Source of the DNA: Oscillospiraceae bacterium
GTDB taxonomy: Bacteria > Bacillota > Clostridia > Oscillospirales > SIG627
Length of the DNA: 64,000 bases
Assembly (NCBI GenBank): GCA_015063605.1
Contig: SVTV01000003.1
Location: 57,623-121,622 of the forward strand
Direction of reading: 5' to 3'
The translations under genes and the position numbers were made by a program. This document shows, one piece after another, positions 34,655-44,015 of the stretch (its first letter is position 1; each line of letters starts with the position of its first letter). Below the pieces are notes generated by a model. That model did no database searches, had not been told where the DNA came from, and saw nothing but the letters and a program-made list of their open reading frames with translations.

Positions 34655-36409
34655 TTACTTTTCTTCCTCGAATGCTGCGGGGTATGTGTTGGCTTCTCTT
34701 ATTCTGTCGTAGATCTCATCAGGGAATTTACGCTTTCTTTCGAAGGTGTAAAGACCGTTCTGCTCCTGCTCAACATCAGTAAGCTGTGTATAGCAGAATC
34801 CGCACAGTCTCTTCTGCTTGAGAAGTGTTGTCGTGAGTCCGTAATATCTTTCGCCCAGCTCTTCAACTGTCTTGGGTGCATTGCCGTATCCCCAACCATC
34901 GGTACGACCCGGCGCCCACCAGCTTCCGCCGTATTCGCTGAGGAAGTAAGGCTGACCGCTGTAATACTGTCTGCCCGCAAGAGTCTCAACTACCTTTCCG
35001 TCGGGAATGTTGAGATACTTTTCTTCCCACTTTTCAACATTCTGCTCATAGTCATGAATGTCATATATGTCGGTTATATCTGCAACGTGATATCCGCCGC
35101 TCGTATCTATTACCGGACGTGTGCTGTCAAGAGACTTTGTTATATGGAAAACGAGAGCCACCGCATTCTTATCCTGCTCTCTGCGGTTCTGATCCCATGT
35201 TTCATTGAAGGGAGCCCAACCGATAATGGCGGGATGATTGTAGTCTCTCTTTACGGCTTCCATCCATTCCTCTGCGAAGCCTATTACGTTTTCGGTGCGT
35301 GAAAGATCGCATCCCCAGTTTGCATGCTCTTCCCATACGATATATCCGAGCTTGTCTGCCCAGTAAAGGAAACGCTCCTCGAATATCTTTTCGTGAAGTC
35401 TTGCGCCGTTGAAGCCCACCGCCATTGAAAGCTCAATATCGCCTCTCAGAATATCATCTGTCGGAGCGGTATAGATACCGTCATGATAGAAGCCCTGATC
35501 CAATACGAGGCGCTGATAAACGGGACGTCCGTTGATATAAAGTCCGTCGTTCTTAAGCTCTACAGTACGGAATCCGATATAAGAAGTGACCTTTTCGGTT
35601 TCTTTTCCGTTTGCGGAAAGTATATATTCTACATCGTAAAGATTACCCTTTCCCACATCCCAAAGAATGGGAGAAGGAACATTGAGGGATACCTTTGTGG
35701 ATCCATAGTTCAGGGAAGCCTTCTTTTCAGCTACTGTCTTGCCCGCAAAGCTTACCTTGATATCAAGCTCTGTTCCGCTTACATCATCACCTGCTGTAAC
35801 AACATCGAAGAGAACATCTCCGAGTCTTGCATCGGCATCTGTCTTTATACTCTTCAGATATGTCTTGGGAACGAAATCAAGCCATACCGTCTGCCATATA
35901 CCGGTAGTACGTGTGTAATGGCATCCGTAGGATTCATAAAGAGTGGACTGCTTGCCCGCAGGCTGATTCATCTTGCGTACATAGTCCTGAGCTCTCAAAA
36001 CTATAACGTTTTCACCTTCATGAAGCTGCTTTGTTATATCGAATGCAAAGGAAACGTAACCGCCCTTGTGAACTCCGACATAATATCCGTTTACGTATAC
36101 GGTAGCTATATAGTCAACGGCACCGAAGTTGAGGATGACTCTTCCTTCAAGCTGTTCCTTTGTTATGTCTATTTTTCTCTTGTACCATACCGCATCCATA
36201 AAATCCTTATGGTTAACGCCCGAAAGAATCGATTCGGGGCAGAAGGGTACGGTTATCTTCATATCAAATTCCGTTTCGGGCTTGAAATAGCCGCGCTTAT
36301 CTCCGGTATCTGATTTATCTATATAGAAATCCCACTCACCGTTGAGTATCTTGTGGTTTGCTCTGTAAAATTGAGGCTTCGGATATTCCGATCTCGGTAT
36401 ATTGCTCAT
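34655..36409 (-). CDS. Glycoside hydrolase family 2 enzyme (beta-galactosidase/glucuronidase-like)
   Basis: A 584-residue GH2 enzyme with N-terminal jelly-roll sugar-binding domain (residues 15-180), immunoglobulin-like sandwich (181-280) and catalytic barrel (281-584). The acid/base is Glu403 in WAPFNETWDQ, and the nucleophile is Glu492 in PYFLSEYGG. The short C-terminus lacks the additional domains of LacZ. The NKG and other glucuronidase motifs are not evident, so galactosidase, mannosidase or other activity cannot be distinguished. No signal peptide. It shares an operon with the isomerase 51 bases upstream and PanK 33 bases downstream. Confidence 0.9.
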   Translation of the reverse strand: MSNIPRSEYPKPQFYRANHKILNGEWDFYIDKSDTGDKRGYFKPETEFDMKITVPFCPESILSGVNHKDFMDAVWYKRKIDITKEQLEGRVILNFGAVDYIATVYVNGYYVGVHKGGYVSFAFDITKQLHEGENVIVLRAQDYVRKMNQPAGKQSTLYESYGCHYTRTTGIWQTVWLDFVPKTYLKSIKTDADARLGDVLFDVVTAGDDVSGTELDIKVSFAGKTVAEKKASLNYGSTKVSLNVPSPILWDVGKGNLYDVEYILSANGKETEKVTSYIGFRTVELKNDGLYINGRPVYQRLVLDQGFYHDGIYTAPTDDILRGDIELSMAVGFNGARLHEKIFEERFLYWADKLGYIVWEEHANWGCDLSRTENVIGFAEEWMEAVKRDYNHPAIIGWAPFNETWDQNRREQDKNAVALVFHITKSLDSTRPVIDTSGGYHVADITDIYDIHDYEQNVEKWEEKYLNIPDGKVVETLAGRQYYSGQPYFLSEYGGSWWAPGRTDGWGYGNAPKTVEELGERYYGLTTTLLKQKRLCGFCYTQLTDVEQEQNGLYTFERKRKFPDEIYDRIREANTYPAAFEEEK

Positions 36410-36460
36410 ATTTTTGCTCCTTTTTCTTGATTCGGATCCGTGTGATCCGCACTTTTTATG

Positions 36461-37228
36461 TTACGCCAACTCGGGGAAACGCTTTGTTACATTATCAAAG
36501 CTTATCTTAAGACATTCGAGGCTGTCTGTGCCGTATGTATCATCCTGCTCAACGAAAGCATACTTTGCACCGCATTCCACAGCCTTGGGAATGATCTTGT
36601 CGAAGCTCATGTTGCCCTCGTAAATGGGAGCATATATTGCACCGGTTTCGCCAAACACCATATCCTTAAGATGGATGCATTCTATTCTTCCCTTGAGTAT
36701 CTCTAACCAATCTATGCAGTCTCCGCCGCCTGCCTGCACCCAATATGTATCGAGAGTAAAGCCGAGAGCATCTGCGGGGAAGCGCTCCGCTATATCCTTC
36801 AAAACGCACTTGCCGTCATATTTCTTGAATTCAAAATGATGGTTGTGATACATCATCGTTGCACCCATCTCTCTCATTTTGAGAGCCGCCGGGAGATACT
36901 TTTCCGCAAATCTTGCGGCGCCGTCAGCACATCCTCTGTATTCGCCGGGCATACCGCCGATACCGATATTCTTGCATCCGAAAACAAAATGTTCTTTTAC
37001 GACATTTTCCGTATCATTGACCATTCTTGCCACATCGGTATGTGTAAGTGTACATGCAAGCCCCAGAGAAGCAAGCTTATCTCTCATTTCTGCGGGATCA
37101 TATGCACATACGCCCGAAAGCTGAACGTACTTATAGCCGATAGCGGCTATCTTCTCCAATGTATCGTAAAGCCCTTCCGTAGTCTTGCACTTATCTCTTA
37201 CGGTATAGAGCTGAGCACCTATCTTCAT
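36461..37228 (-). CDS. Sugar phosphate isomerase/epimerase family TIM-barrel protein
   Basis: A 255-residue TIM barrel resembling the protein at 17403. Metal-site motifs are MYHNHHFEFKKYDG, TLDTYWVQAGGGD, CIHLKDMVFG and a C-terminal AFVEQDDTYG. It is probably Mn2+-dependent and acts on a free or phosphorylated sugar released by the GH2 enzyme encoded immediately downstream. CAGGAGGATACC precedes the ATG, and a promoter (TTGCCA-N17-TATAAT) lies 40 bases further up. It is the first gene of the minus-strand run isomerase-GH2-PanK. Confidence 0.87.
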   Translation of the reverse strand: MKIGAQLYTVRDKCKTTEGLYDTLEKIAAIGYKYVQLSGVCAYDPAEMRDKLASLGLACTLTHTDVARMVNDTENVVKEHFVFGCKNIGIGGMPGEYRGCADGAARFAEKYLPAALKMREMGATMMYHNHHFEFKKYDGKCVLKDIAERFPADALGFTLDTYWVQAGGGDCIDWLEILKGRIECIHLKDMVFGETGAIYAPIYEGNMSFDKIIPKAVECGAKYAFVEQDDTYGTDSLECLKISFDNVTKRFPELA

Positions 37229-37266
37229 TTTGGTATCCTCCTGAAAAGAAAACTTTGTATGTGCTT

Positions 37267-37295
37267 ATTATATCAATGATTTCACCTTTTGGCAA
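37267..37295 (-). promoter_or_regulatory. Sigma-A promoter of the isomerase-GH2-PanK operon
   Basis: On the minus strand TTGCCA (37295-37290), a 17-base spacer and consensus TATAAT (37272-37267). The GGAGG ribosome site follows about 25 bases later. Confidence 0.75.
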
Positions 37296-37333
37296 TAGAA
37301 AACAGCAAATTTGCGTAACTTTTTCTCAAAAAA

Positions 37334-38227
37334 TCACAGTGCGTGGCTTTCTCCGAAGATATAGAGATAGTAATCCTCCAGAGCCGGAGAAACGTGAACC
37401 GAATCCTCGGTGGGACGCTCCTCGGAAAGCACCCTCAATACGATCTTACCATCGTTTCTCTCTGTTTTGGCTATATTGGTAACACGGAATCTGCGCTGGT
37501 ATTCGGTAACCTCCGTTTCGGTACAAGGTACGTTCCATACTTTTCCTTCGATCTTTTTCAAGAGCTCGGGTACAGGCGCATTATCCTGAATAACACCTTT
37601 TTTCAAAATAATTATTTCTTTCGCTATATACTCAATGTCACTTACAACGTGAGTTGCGATAAGCACCGTCTTATTGAAGGCTATTCTTGAAATGTAATTT
37701 CGTATTGCAATGCGCTGCTTCGGGTCAAGACCTGCAGTGGGCTCATCAAGGATAAGCACGGAAGGATCCCCAAGAACAGCTTGTGCAAGACAAAGCCTCT
37801 GCTTCATACCGCCGGACAAGCCTCCGATCTTATAGCGGGGGATATCATCAAGCTCCACCGCGGCAAGGATCTCGGGAATCTGCTTCATTGCTTCCTTTTT
37901 ATCCATTCCCTTAAGTGCCGCCATATACCACATGAATCTTTCTACGGTCATATTGGGATACATGCCGGGATACTGAGGCATAAATCCAAGCTTTTCTCTG
38001 AAACGAAGACCCATTTTCAATACATTTTCAGGCTCTGAGCCATTCGAGGAAAAGGTTATCTCTCCCGAATCAGCCTTCAGATTATCGGTAATTATATTAA
38101 TCAATGTTGATTTTCCCGATCCGTTAGGACCTAAAAGAGCATAAATACCCGTATCAAGCTCTGCCGTAAAACCGGAAAGCGCCTTATTTGTACCATAGCT
38201 TTTGCTGACATTATTTATGTGTAACAT
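37334..38227 (-). CDS. ABC transporter ATP-binding protein
   Basis: A 297-residue ABC ATPase. Walker A GPNGSGKST is at 33-41, the signature reads LSGGMKQRL, and Walker B is VLILDEPTAGLD. The NatA/CcmA-like layout with a C-terminal extension of about 80 residues is typical of ABC-2 exporters and regulators. It is encoded 13 bases after the permease and must pair with it. The transported molecule is unknown. Two related lipoproteins are encoded upstream in the same direction, so a role in envelope stress, peptide export or resistance is possible. Confidence 0.9.
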   Translation of the reverse strand: MLHINNVSKSYGTNKALSGFTAELDTGIYALLGPNGSGKSTLINIITDNLKADSGEITFSSNGSEPENVLKMGLRFREKLGFMPQYPGMYPNMTVERFMWYMAALKGMDKKEAMKQIPEILAAVELDDIPRYKIGGLSGGMKQRLCLAQAVLGDPSVLILDEPTAGLDPKQRIAIRNYISRIAFNKTVLIATHVVSDIEYIAKEIIILKKGVIQDNAPVPELLKKIEGKVWNVPCTETEVTEYQRRFRVTNIAKTERNDGKIVLRVLSEERPTEDSVHVSPALEDYYLYIFGESHAL

Positions 38228-38240
38228 TATATTTTCCTCC

Positions 38241-40523
38241 TCATGTTCTTTCGTATTTTTTAATCAAAGATCTTGTTATGACAACGGTTAAGATCGGTAT
38301 TACCGCCAAGGCAATAATGCATATTCCCGTATCCCCCAATATATCCGTACTTGATGAGAATAACGCATACTTATGCGCACCCAAAACCGAAAACGTATCA
38401 AAAGCAAAGACGATGTCCGAATACATACCGCCTATGTAAAACGCTCCGAAGAATACTGCGGGAACTGTCATGGCTGCTATGGGATTTTTCACCATATGAG
38501 CCGCAACGGAGCAGAACAAGCAAATAAAGCATGATGCTGCAATACGCATGATATATGAAAGTATCAGATATTGCTCTATCGTAATACCCGAGCTTACCGA
38601 CTCAAACATTTCCAAGCTGTTTAACGGGAAGCCCTTCATGGGAAGCTCGTACTTCCACAAAACAAACATCAGATCTATTGCAGAGAACAGCACCGTAACA
38701 AATACGGTCAAACCCAAAGCCAATGATATTTTTCTCACTGCCGTATATTTTCTGCCGTATTTGGTACTGCGCATCAGCATGTAAAACTTTGAGGTATGCT
38801 CCGTTACAAACAGCTTTCCGCATATAATGATTATAGCCGCAAGAAGTATTATGTCCGCTTCCATAGAAAAAAGCCTGTTCCATCCTGTGTCATATACATA
38901 CCAGGGATCGCCGCCCTCAGCCTTCTTTCTGTTCAGATAGTCGGAGTGTGTCTTCAATCTGCCTACATAGGGCTCTCTTGCCTTTGCATCCCAGAAGCCC
39001 TCCATCTGTTCAACATACTCCTCGTATGTTATCTCATCATTCTTAAACTTTTTCGAGATGGAATCCTTCATAGCAACGGCATATTGCACGCGCGCCTCCT
39101 CTTCTCTGATAAACCTTTGCTTTTCCTGCGTCTGAACGCCCTCAAGGTCGTTCATATAATCCTTGTATATGTCGTCATATCTGTATTCATACTCCGCATA
39201 GAAATATGAAAAGCCGGCTTTCAAGGCTATCAGCACAAGAACAACGAAGGTGTAACGGTAGGTTACAAAGAATTTATTTATCTCGTGGAAAGCGATCCTA
39301 ACGGAAAGCTTTCTGATCTTATGCTTCTTTCTGCCTTTTATTTCCTTTTCATCAATGACTCTTCTTGAGAATTTTCCCAAAAGCTTCTTCATAAATTGAA
39401 TATGGCGCCCTGCGGCAGGATAAATACGCCACAGTTTGAGAAGCGCAAAGAATAATCCCGTTGAAAGCAGAATTATCAAAGCTATATCAAATATTATCAG
39501 CGGCACCGCCGCACCGAAAATGTTGACGGAATGATATGATATAAATATCGGATCGCACTGTATAAGTGAATAAAGGTTGCAAAGCTTGATAATATTGTTG
39601 TTTCCCGTATAAGTAAAGGACGAAATAAGTACATTGGCTGCTATAAGAAGCACTCCCGAACCAAGGGTCAGAATAGTCTCTCTTATCGCCATGGCAAGAA
39701 CGCCGCATATAATACCCAAAATGAAGCTGAATACAGATCTGAACACAAATTGAATAAATGCATAGCTTGCTATACTGATATCAAAAGAGCAGAACTCATA
39801 AGCTTCGATCGAAGTCAACGCAAGCTCCCCGCCATGGAGTCCCGTCAATGTCCACGCGGTCAGCAGGGATGTCCCCGAAATAAGAAAGGAGAATATCACG
39901 GAAGAAACGAATACCGCAGCTGTTTTAGATGCTACAGTAGCCAATCTTCCTTTTTTAGATGATCTGACTATAGGATAAAATGCACACTCTCTGTCCACAA
40001 GAAAGATCCTTACGGAAGCTATTACTATCAGAACCATCAATATGTATACACCCTCGGCATAAAGAAGATGATCGTCCCAGCCTAAAACAAGACCGTCATC
40101 CGTGCCGAGCTCCTTCATACGTGTATATTCGTCAATTACCTGGATCTGGTATTTGGAAATATACTCATTTCCTCTGTTCTTAGCCTCATACTCCTTGAGA
40201 TTGATCTTCGCACGGAAGATAGTCATATTCAGATCTTTTTCGTAACGCTGACTGTATTCTCTCTGCGCTTCATACCGCTCCAAGGCATATTGCTCGTTTT
40301 TGTCAACGGATTCCGGCATTTGCTCAAGACGCTGCCATACCTCGTCGGCTTTGGACGGATCCTTTTGAAAGCCTTCGTAATATTCCGCAACGGCATTTCC
40401 ATCAATTGAAGCATTTTCCGTCGAGAGATATGCTATACACACGTTCAAAAGCAACGAGACCGCAATTATTATCAAGACCTGCTTGTTGATTATCTTTTGT
40501 ATCTCATACCATATCAGTTTCAT
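38241..40523 (-). CDS. ABC-2-like permease with two homologous halves
   Basis: A 760-residue membrane protein. Each half begins with a cytosolic amphipathic helix and a first transmembrane segment (MKLIWYEIQKIINKQVLIIIAVSLLL; then IAFHEINKFFVTYRYTFVVLVLI at about 415), followed by a large extracytoplasmic loop with coiled-coil character (residues 45-140 and 440-540) and five or so further helices. This suggests duplication and fusion of a single ABC-2 permease subunit. With the following ATPase it forms a complete exporter. The start has AAAGGAG upstream. Substrate unknown. Confidence 0.75.
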   Translation of the reverse strand: MKLIWYEIQKIINKQVLIIIAVSLLLNVCIAYLSTENASIDGNAVAEYYEGFQKDPSKADEVWQRLEQMPESVDKNEQYALERYEAQREYSQRYEKDLNMTIFRAKINLKEYEAKNRGNEYISKYQIQVIDEYTRMKELGTDDGLVLGWDDHLLYAEGVYILMVLIVIASVRIFLVDRECAFYPIVRSSKKGRLATVASKTAAVFVSSVIFSFLISGTSLLTAWTLTGLHGGELALTSIEAYEFCSFDISIASYAFIQFVFRSVFSFILGIICGVLAMAIRETILTLGSGVLLIAANVLISSFTYTGNNNIIKLCNLYSLIQCDPIFISYHSVNIFGAAVPLIIFDIALIILLSTGLFFALLKLWRIYPAAGRHIQFMKKLLGKFSRRVIDEKEIKGRKKHKIRKLSVRIAFHEINKFFVTYRYTFVVLVLIALKAGFSYFYAEYEYRYDDIYKDYMNDLEGVQTQEKQRFIREEEARVQYAVAMKDSISKKFKNDEITYEEYVEQMEGFWDAKAREPYVGRLKTHSDYLNRKKAEGGDPWYVYDTGWNRLFSMEADIILLAAIIIICGKLFVTEHTSKFYMLMRSTKYGRKYTAVRKISLALGLTVFVTVLFSAIDLMFVLWKYELPMKGFPLNSLEMFESVSSGITIEQYLILSYIMRIAASCFICLFCSVAAHMVKNPIAAMTVPAVFFGAFYIGGMYSDIVFAFDTFSVLGAHKYALFSSSTDILGDTGICIIALAVIPILTVVITRSLIKKYERT

Positions 40524-40566
40524 AAATTCAACTCCTTTCTTTTGCGGGATAATTCATCGTAGAAAA

Positions 40567-41748
40567 TCATTCCGCGCCGACTATTTTATATTCTCCGGTG
40601 ACTATATTTATAATAAGAAATTTATCTGCTCCGCGTTCTATCAGTTCCGGCTTATCTTTTATAGGTTGGTAGGACCATACTCTGCGAATAACATAATCTC
40701 CTGATCCTTTGTATCCTATTGCCCCCGACCCGTGATCCAGCGCACAGTAGTTCCCGGATATATCGCAAAGCAATCTGTCTTCACTTCCGTCTATATTGCA
40801 TATATAGAGCTTGCTTCCGAATTTATCGTAAATTTTATATTCTTTTTTCTTATAGTCATCATACCCCTTTCCGATCAAAACAGCTTCCTCATCTCTTGTA
40901 TAAATAACCTTTTCTTTGTACAATATCGGAGACGTACCTGTTGATTCGACAATTACGCTTTCCTCTTTTGTCTCTATATCAACGCGATAGATCTTTTTTT
41001 CCGGAAACCTATTTCCGGAAGAACCTATTATCTCCTTTGTGATAACAGTCTTTAATTGATATCCTCCGCTTGAATAGAGTTCGGAAACTCCATAATCATT
41101 TTCCCTTTTGTCCTTATAGTCAAAATCCGTGGAATAATTGGTTTTGGCACCGTACCAATACATTCTTCCGTCCTTCGCTGCACTGGGCGAAACGGTGTCC
41201 GGTAAACCTTCCGCCAGGACAACGGCTTTTCCGCTGTCAAGATCGTATCTCATTATACAGATACGGCGATTGTCAATACTGAGCATTGGATTGTGCTGAT
41301 TGAAAAACAGATAGTTTTCCGCCTGCGTTAAATACAATATTGATTCTGCACTACTGTCTGCCTTGTACAAGACTTTATAATCTCCGGTGAAAAGATTGTA
41401 TGAACATATCCTGTTTTGATATACTCCTCTTGTATCAATAAATCTTGTGTAGTATATGATATCACCCGATATTATGAGACCTCCGACTTTAGTTAACGGA
41501 CATGAACCTTCCGAGTGTTTGCATAAGGGGTCTACACATGCCGGGATCAACATACCTTCTTCAGGATAAAGCCTATACAAAATGCTATCTACGCTGACTA
41601 AAACAAAATCAAAAGGAGATTCTGTATAATCAGATTTGGAAGATTCTGTATTTGTATCTGAAGTCAAAGCAGTTTCGGGAGGCATTGTGCACGAGAAAAG
41701 AGAGAGGATAAGGGAAAAAGTCAGAAGTAAAAGTATTATTTTTTTCAT
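40567..41748 (-). CDS. Lipoprotein with a CxDPLCKH motif, copy 1
   Basis: A 393-residue protein with a lipoprotein signal, MKKIILLLLTFSLILSLFSC (lipidated Cys20). The mature part looks like a repetitive beta-propeller, with strands of the form YRVDIETKEESVIV and LYICNIDGSEDRLLCDISG. A conserved segment ACVDPLCKHSEGSCPL has three Cys and one His. The long reading frame extends upstream, but ATG 41748 has AAAGGAG at the right distance. It precedes the permease gene by 43 bases, probably one operon. A paralogue is at 42458. Possibly a surface sensor or partner of the exporter; no known function. Confidence 0.75.
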   Translation of the reverse strand: MKKIILLLLTFSLILSLFSCTMPPETALTSDTNTESSKSDYTESPFDFVLVSVDSILYRLYPEEGMLIPACVDPLCKHSEGSCPLTKVGGLIISGDIIYYTRFIDTRGVYQNRICSYNLFTGDYKVLYKADSSAESILYLTQAENYLFFNQHNPMLSIDNRRICIMRYDLDSGKAVVLAEGLPDTVSPSAAKDGRMYWYGAKTNYSTDFDYKDKRENDYGVSELYSSGGYQLKTVITKEIIGSSGNRFPEKKIYRVDIETKEESVIVESTGTSPILYKEKVIYTRDEEAVLIGKGYDDYKKKEYKIYDKFGSKLYICNIDGSEDRLLCDISGNYCALDHGSGAIGYKGSGDYVIRRVWSYQPIKDKPELIERGADKFLIINIVTGEYKIVGAE

Positions 41749-41872
41749 ATATGTGCTCCTTTCTTGAGTGTTCGCTCCTTGTTTTCCTTGCTCAGAAATC
41801 TTGTGCTTCGCTCGCTCAGCAGTTTTCATCTGGAACTTGACAATACCTTGAGTGTTTTTAGTTTATGTTGTT

Positions 41873-42060
41873 ACAGATTGAAAAGGTTGTTTTTATATAG
41901 GACAATTCCTCATGTCACAGCACGTTCGCTTTCAGCGAAGTGCGGCATGACAGCTCAGCAGATGCTTTGCATCTGCATTGCACCTAAAGGAGCCTTTGGT
42001 TTGTGCGCACATAGTGGTATAAATTTGGGGTTTGCAATATTTTAAAGTAATGTTGATATG
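41873..42060. repeat. Cluster of short stem-loops in a non-coding gap
   Basis: The gap between the two lipoprotein genes holds several small hairpins: TTCGC/GCGAA near 41930, a perfect GCAGATGC-TTT-GCATCTGC at 41960-41978, and CCTAAAGG/CCTTTGG near 41985. No gene was found here. The clustering resembles REP-type intergenic elements. Confidence 0.55.
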
Positions 42061-42070
42061 TTCGCACCTT

Positions 42071-42127
42071 TATGCCTCCTCTGTGTAAGGGGAGGTGGCA
42101 CGGCGAAGCCGTGACGGAGGGATTGTT
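42071..42127. repeat. REP-like palindromic element
   Basis: Two adjoining hairpins: CCTCC/GGAGG around a TCTGTGTAAGG loop, then CACGGC-GAA-GCCGTG (42099-42113), followed by ACGGAGGGA. Elements of this composition (a GGAGGTGGC core with an inverted CACGG stem) are familiar as dispersed intergenic repeats in gut Clostridia, from general experience rather than a search. Confidence 0.65.
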
Positions 42128-42149
42128 ATATCACCCACAAACAAAAAAC

Positions 42150-42211
42150 CGCAAAAAGGTGCTGTACGAAAAAGGCAAGCTTAACTTACCTCGTACAACC
42201 GCCTTTTTGCG
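42150..42211. repeat. 62-bp imperfect palindrome
   Basis: CGCAAAAAGG (42150-42159) and TGTACGA (42163-42169) pair with TCGTACA (42191-42197) and CCTTTTTGCG (42202-42211), separated by a three- and four-base internal loop and a 21-base apical loop. It could end transcription on either strand or be a small mobile repeat. Confidence 0.7.
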
Positions 42212-42457
42212 TTTCAAAGCTTATATATATTACGCTTTTATTAAAGTCAATCCCCCCGGCGGGAGATCTGTTATTTCAGTAAACGGCACCGTATTTTACA
42301 ACCACCGATGCGCATCAACCCCTATAGACTTATTATACAACATATATGTAAAATTGTCAATATATTCTATTGATTTCTCATATTCTTCTTCGGCTGTTGA
42401 CCTTATCTGACGTGCAAGTGTCAACTGCCGGCTTATTCCGCACTTAATATTTTGTAA

Positions 42458-43651
42458 TCATCCCATTGTGACCGTTTTGTATTCGCCTGTTTTTATATTG
42501 ACGGAAATGTATTTGTCTCCGGTTGACTCCAATATTCTTCTGCCTTTTTCATCGGATTCTTCAATAACATCATATCCCGTTGCTTTCAAAACAACGTAAT
42601 CTCCCACGCCCGATACATCGCCGAAAGCCGATGCCCCGAAGTCGATCACGTCGGTAGTATCGGATATATCACATAATACCCGCTTGTTACTGCCGTCGGC
42701 GTTGCAAATGCGGTATTTACCACCTGAATATTGATATACCGGTGAAGGATTATCACTGCCATACATATAACAATACCCTATAACATATCTTTCCTCCGAT
42801 AAAGAATATATTATATTTCCGTTGTGAAATATTGGCTGCATATAGCTTCCTTCGACTATCAATTTTGGTTCGCTTCCGTCACCGATCAATTCATATATGG
42901 AAACAAGACTTCGATGATAATCTCCCGGTACTGATTTTAATTCAAAATAACTGTTGCCCGTTATGTTGCGTGGTGGAGCATTCTTTTCATTATCTACCCT
43001 ATTCTTATAATCTGCATCTGTGGAATAGTACTCTTTAAAATCACGGCAAAAATAATATCTGTCGTTTTCACAATTTAAAAATGTTATATCGGATGTTGCG
43101 CTTTCGTCAGAAAGAGTAATCACTTTCCCAGTATCCATGTCATAGCGCAATATGTGTTTTGTTCTGCCTTCGCTATGAATGCTAACTCTAAAAAAGAAAA
43201 TATATTTTTCATAAGGTCTGAAGCACATAATATAGTATCCTTTTTCGACCTCATGCAGCACTTTGAATTTATCCGTACCAAAATCGTAACTGCAAATAGT
43301 ATTTTCCAATTTACTGCCTCCGCTTTTACGCAGATAATACACAGTATCTCCAATAGTATACATCGTGGGATTAATATTATAGAAAGGGCAGCTTTCCGAA
43401 TTATGCTTGCACAGCGGATCGGGACAAAGAGGGAGCATTACTGCCTCTTCAGGATATATTTTGTACATATCCAAAAGATTATTCTTATTTCTTACGCTGA
43501 CCATTACAAATCCAAGTTCGGAGCTATCTGTGTATACTATTTCAGAAGTGTCGTTCTCACCTGATATGAGGATGGTTTCCGGCGGCTTCGTGCATGAAAA
43601 CAGGGAAACGGTTAGAAGTAAAGCTAATAGTAAACATATGTGTTTTTTCAT
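42458..43651 (-). CDS. Lipoprotein with a CxDPLCKH motif, copy 2
   Basis: A 397-residue paralogue of the protein at 40567. The signal reads MKKHICLLLALLLTVSLFSC, then TKPPETILISGEN. The marker segment is LCPDPLCKHNSESCPF. Propeller-like strands (KYRICNADGSNKRVLCDISDT, RRILESTGDKYISVNIKTGEYKTV) match those of copy 1, including the C-terminal INxxTGEYK ending. ATG 43651 has GGAG eight bases upstream; the open frame continues further but without support. The two genes are separated by about 700 bases of repeats, consistent with tandem duplication. Function unknown. Confidence 0.75.
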   Translation of the reverse strand: MKKHICLLLALLLTVSLFSCTKPPETILISGENDTSEIVYTDSSELGFVMVSVRNKNNLLDMYKIYPEEAVMLPLCPDPLCKHNSESCPFYNINPTMYTIGDTVYYLRKSGGSKLENTICSYDFGTDKFKVLHEVEKGYYIMCFRPYEKYIFFFRVSIHSEGRTKHILRYDMDTGKVITLSDESATSDITFLNCENDRYYFCRDFKEYYSTDADYKNRVDNEKNAPPRNITGNSYFELKSVPGDYHRSLVSIYELIGDGSEPKLIVEGSYMQPIFHNGNIIYSLSEERYVIGYCYMYGSDNPSPVYQYSGGKYRICNADGSNKRVLCDISDTTDVIDFGASAFGDVSGVGDYVVLKATGYDVIEESDEKGRRILESTGDKYISVNIKTGEYKTVTMG

Positions 43652-44015
43652 AATAGTACTCCGCTTTTGATAGCAGCGCTCACTTGCAATATACAAGGAG
43701 CGCCGCAAATCAAATTTTATTTATTGAACTTTTTTCTTATGATTTAAACTTATCCGTTGTTCCAACTACGGCTGTATGATTTATGAACATCATCTACATA
43801 GAAATCAGCGAGAGCAGAATAAGGAATATAGTCCTCGGCACACCGATCAAAAACTCATATTAAAATTCGTAATCAATCGTTTAGGGTGAACCGATATTAT
43901 CTATGTGTTGAGATTTGAATATCACTATCCAAATTCTCGTTTACGTTTTTATTATACAATAGTTTTATGCGTTTGTCAAGAAGTTTTTTAACGGTGTATC
44001 GGTCATCACCCTATC
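43652..44015. other. Intergenic stretch without a recognised gene
   Basis: 364 bases of AT-rich sequence. The only coding-like trace is on the minus strand (43750-43854): a frame without start codon reading DRCAEDYIPYSALADFYVDD and ending SRSWNNG-stop, possibly the eroded end of a lost gene. No promoter or terminator could be called with confidence. Confidence 0.4.

Noticed and set aside
42072..42410. 112-residue plus-strand frame in the repeat cluster
   Set aside because: It spans REP-like palindromes and has no ribosome site or recognisable motif.
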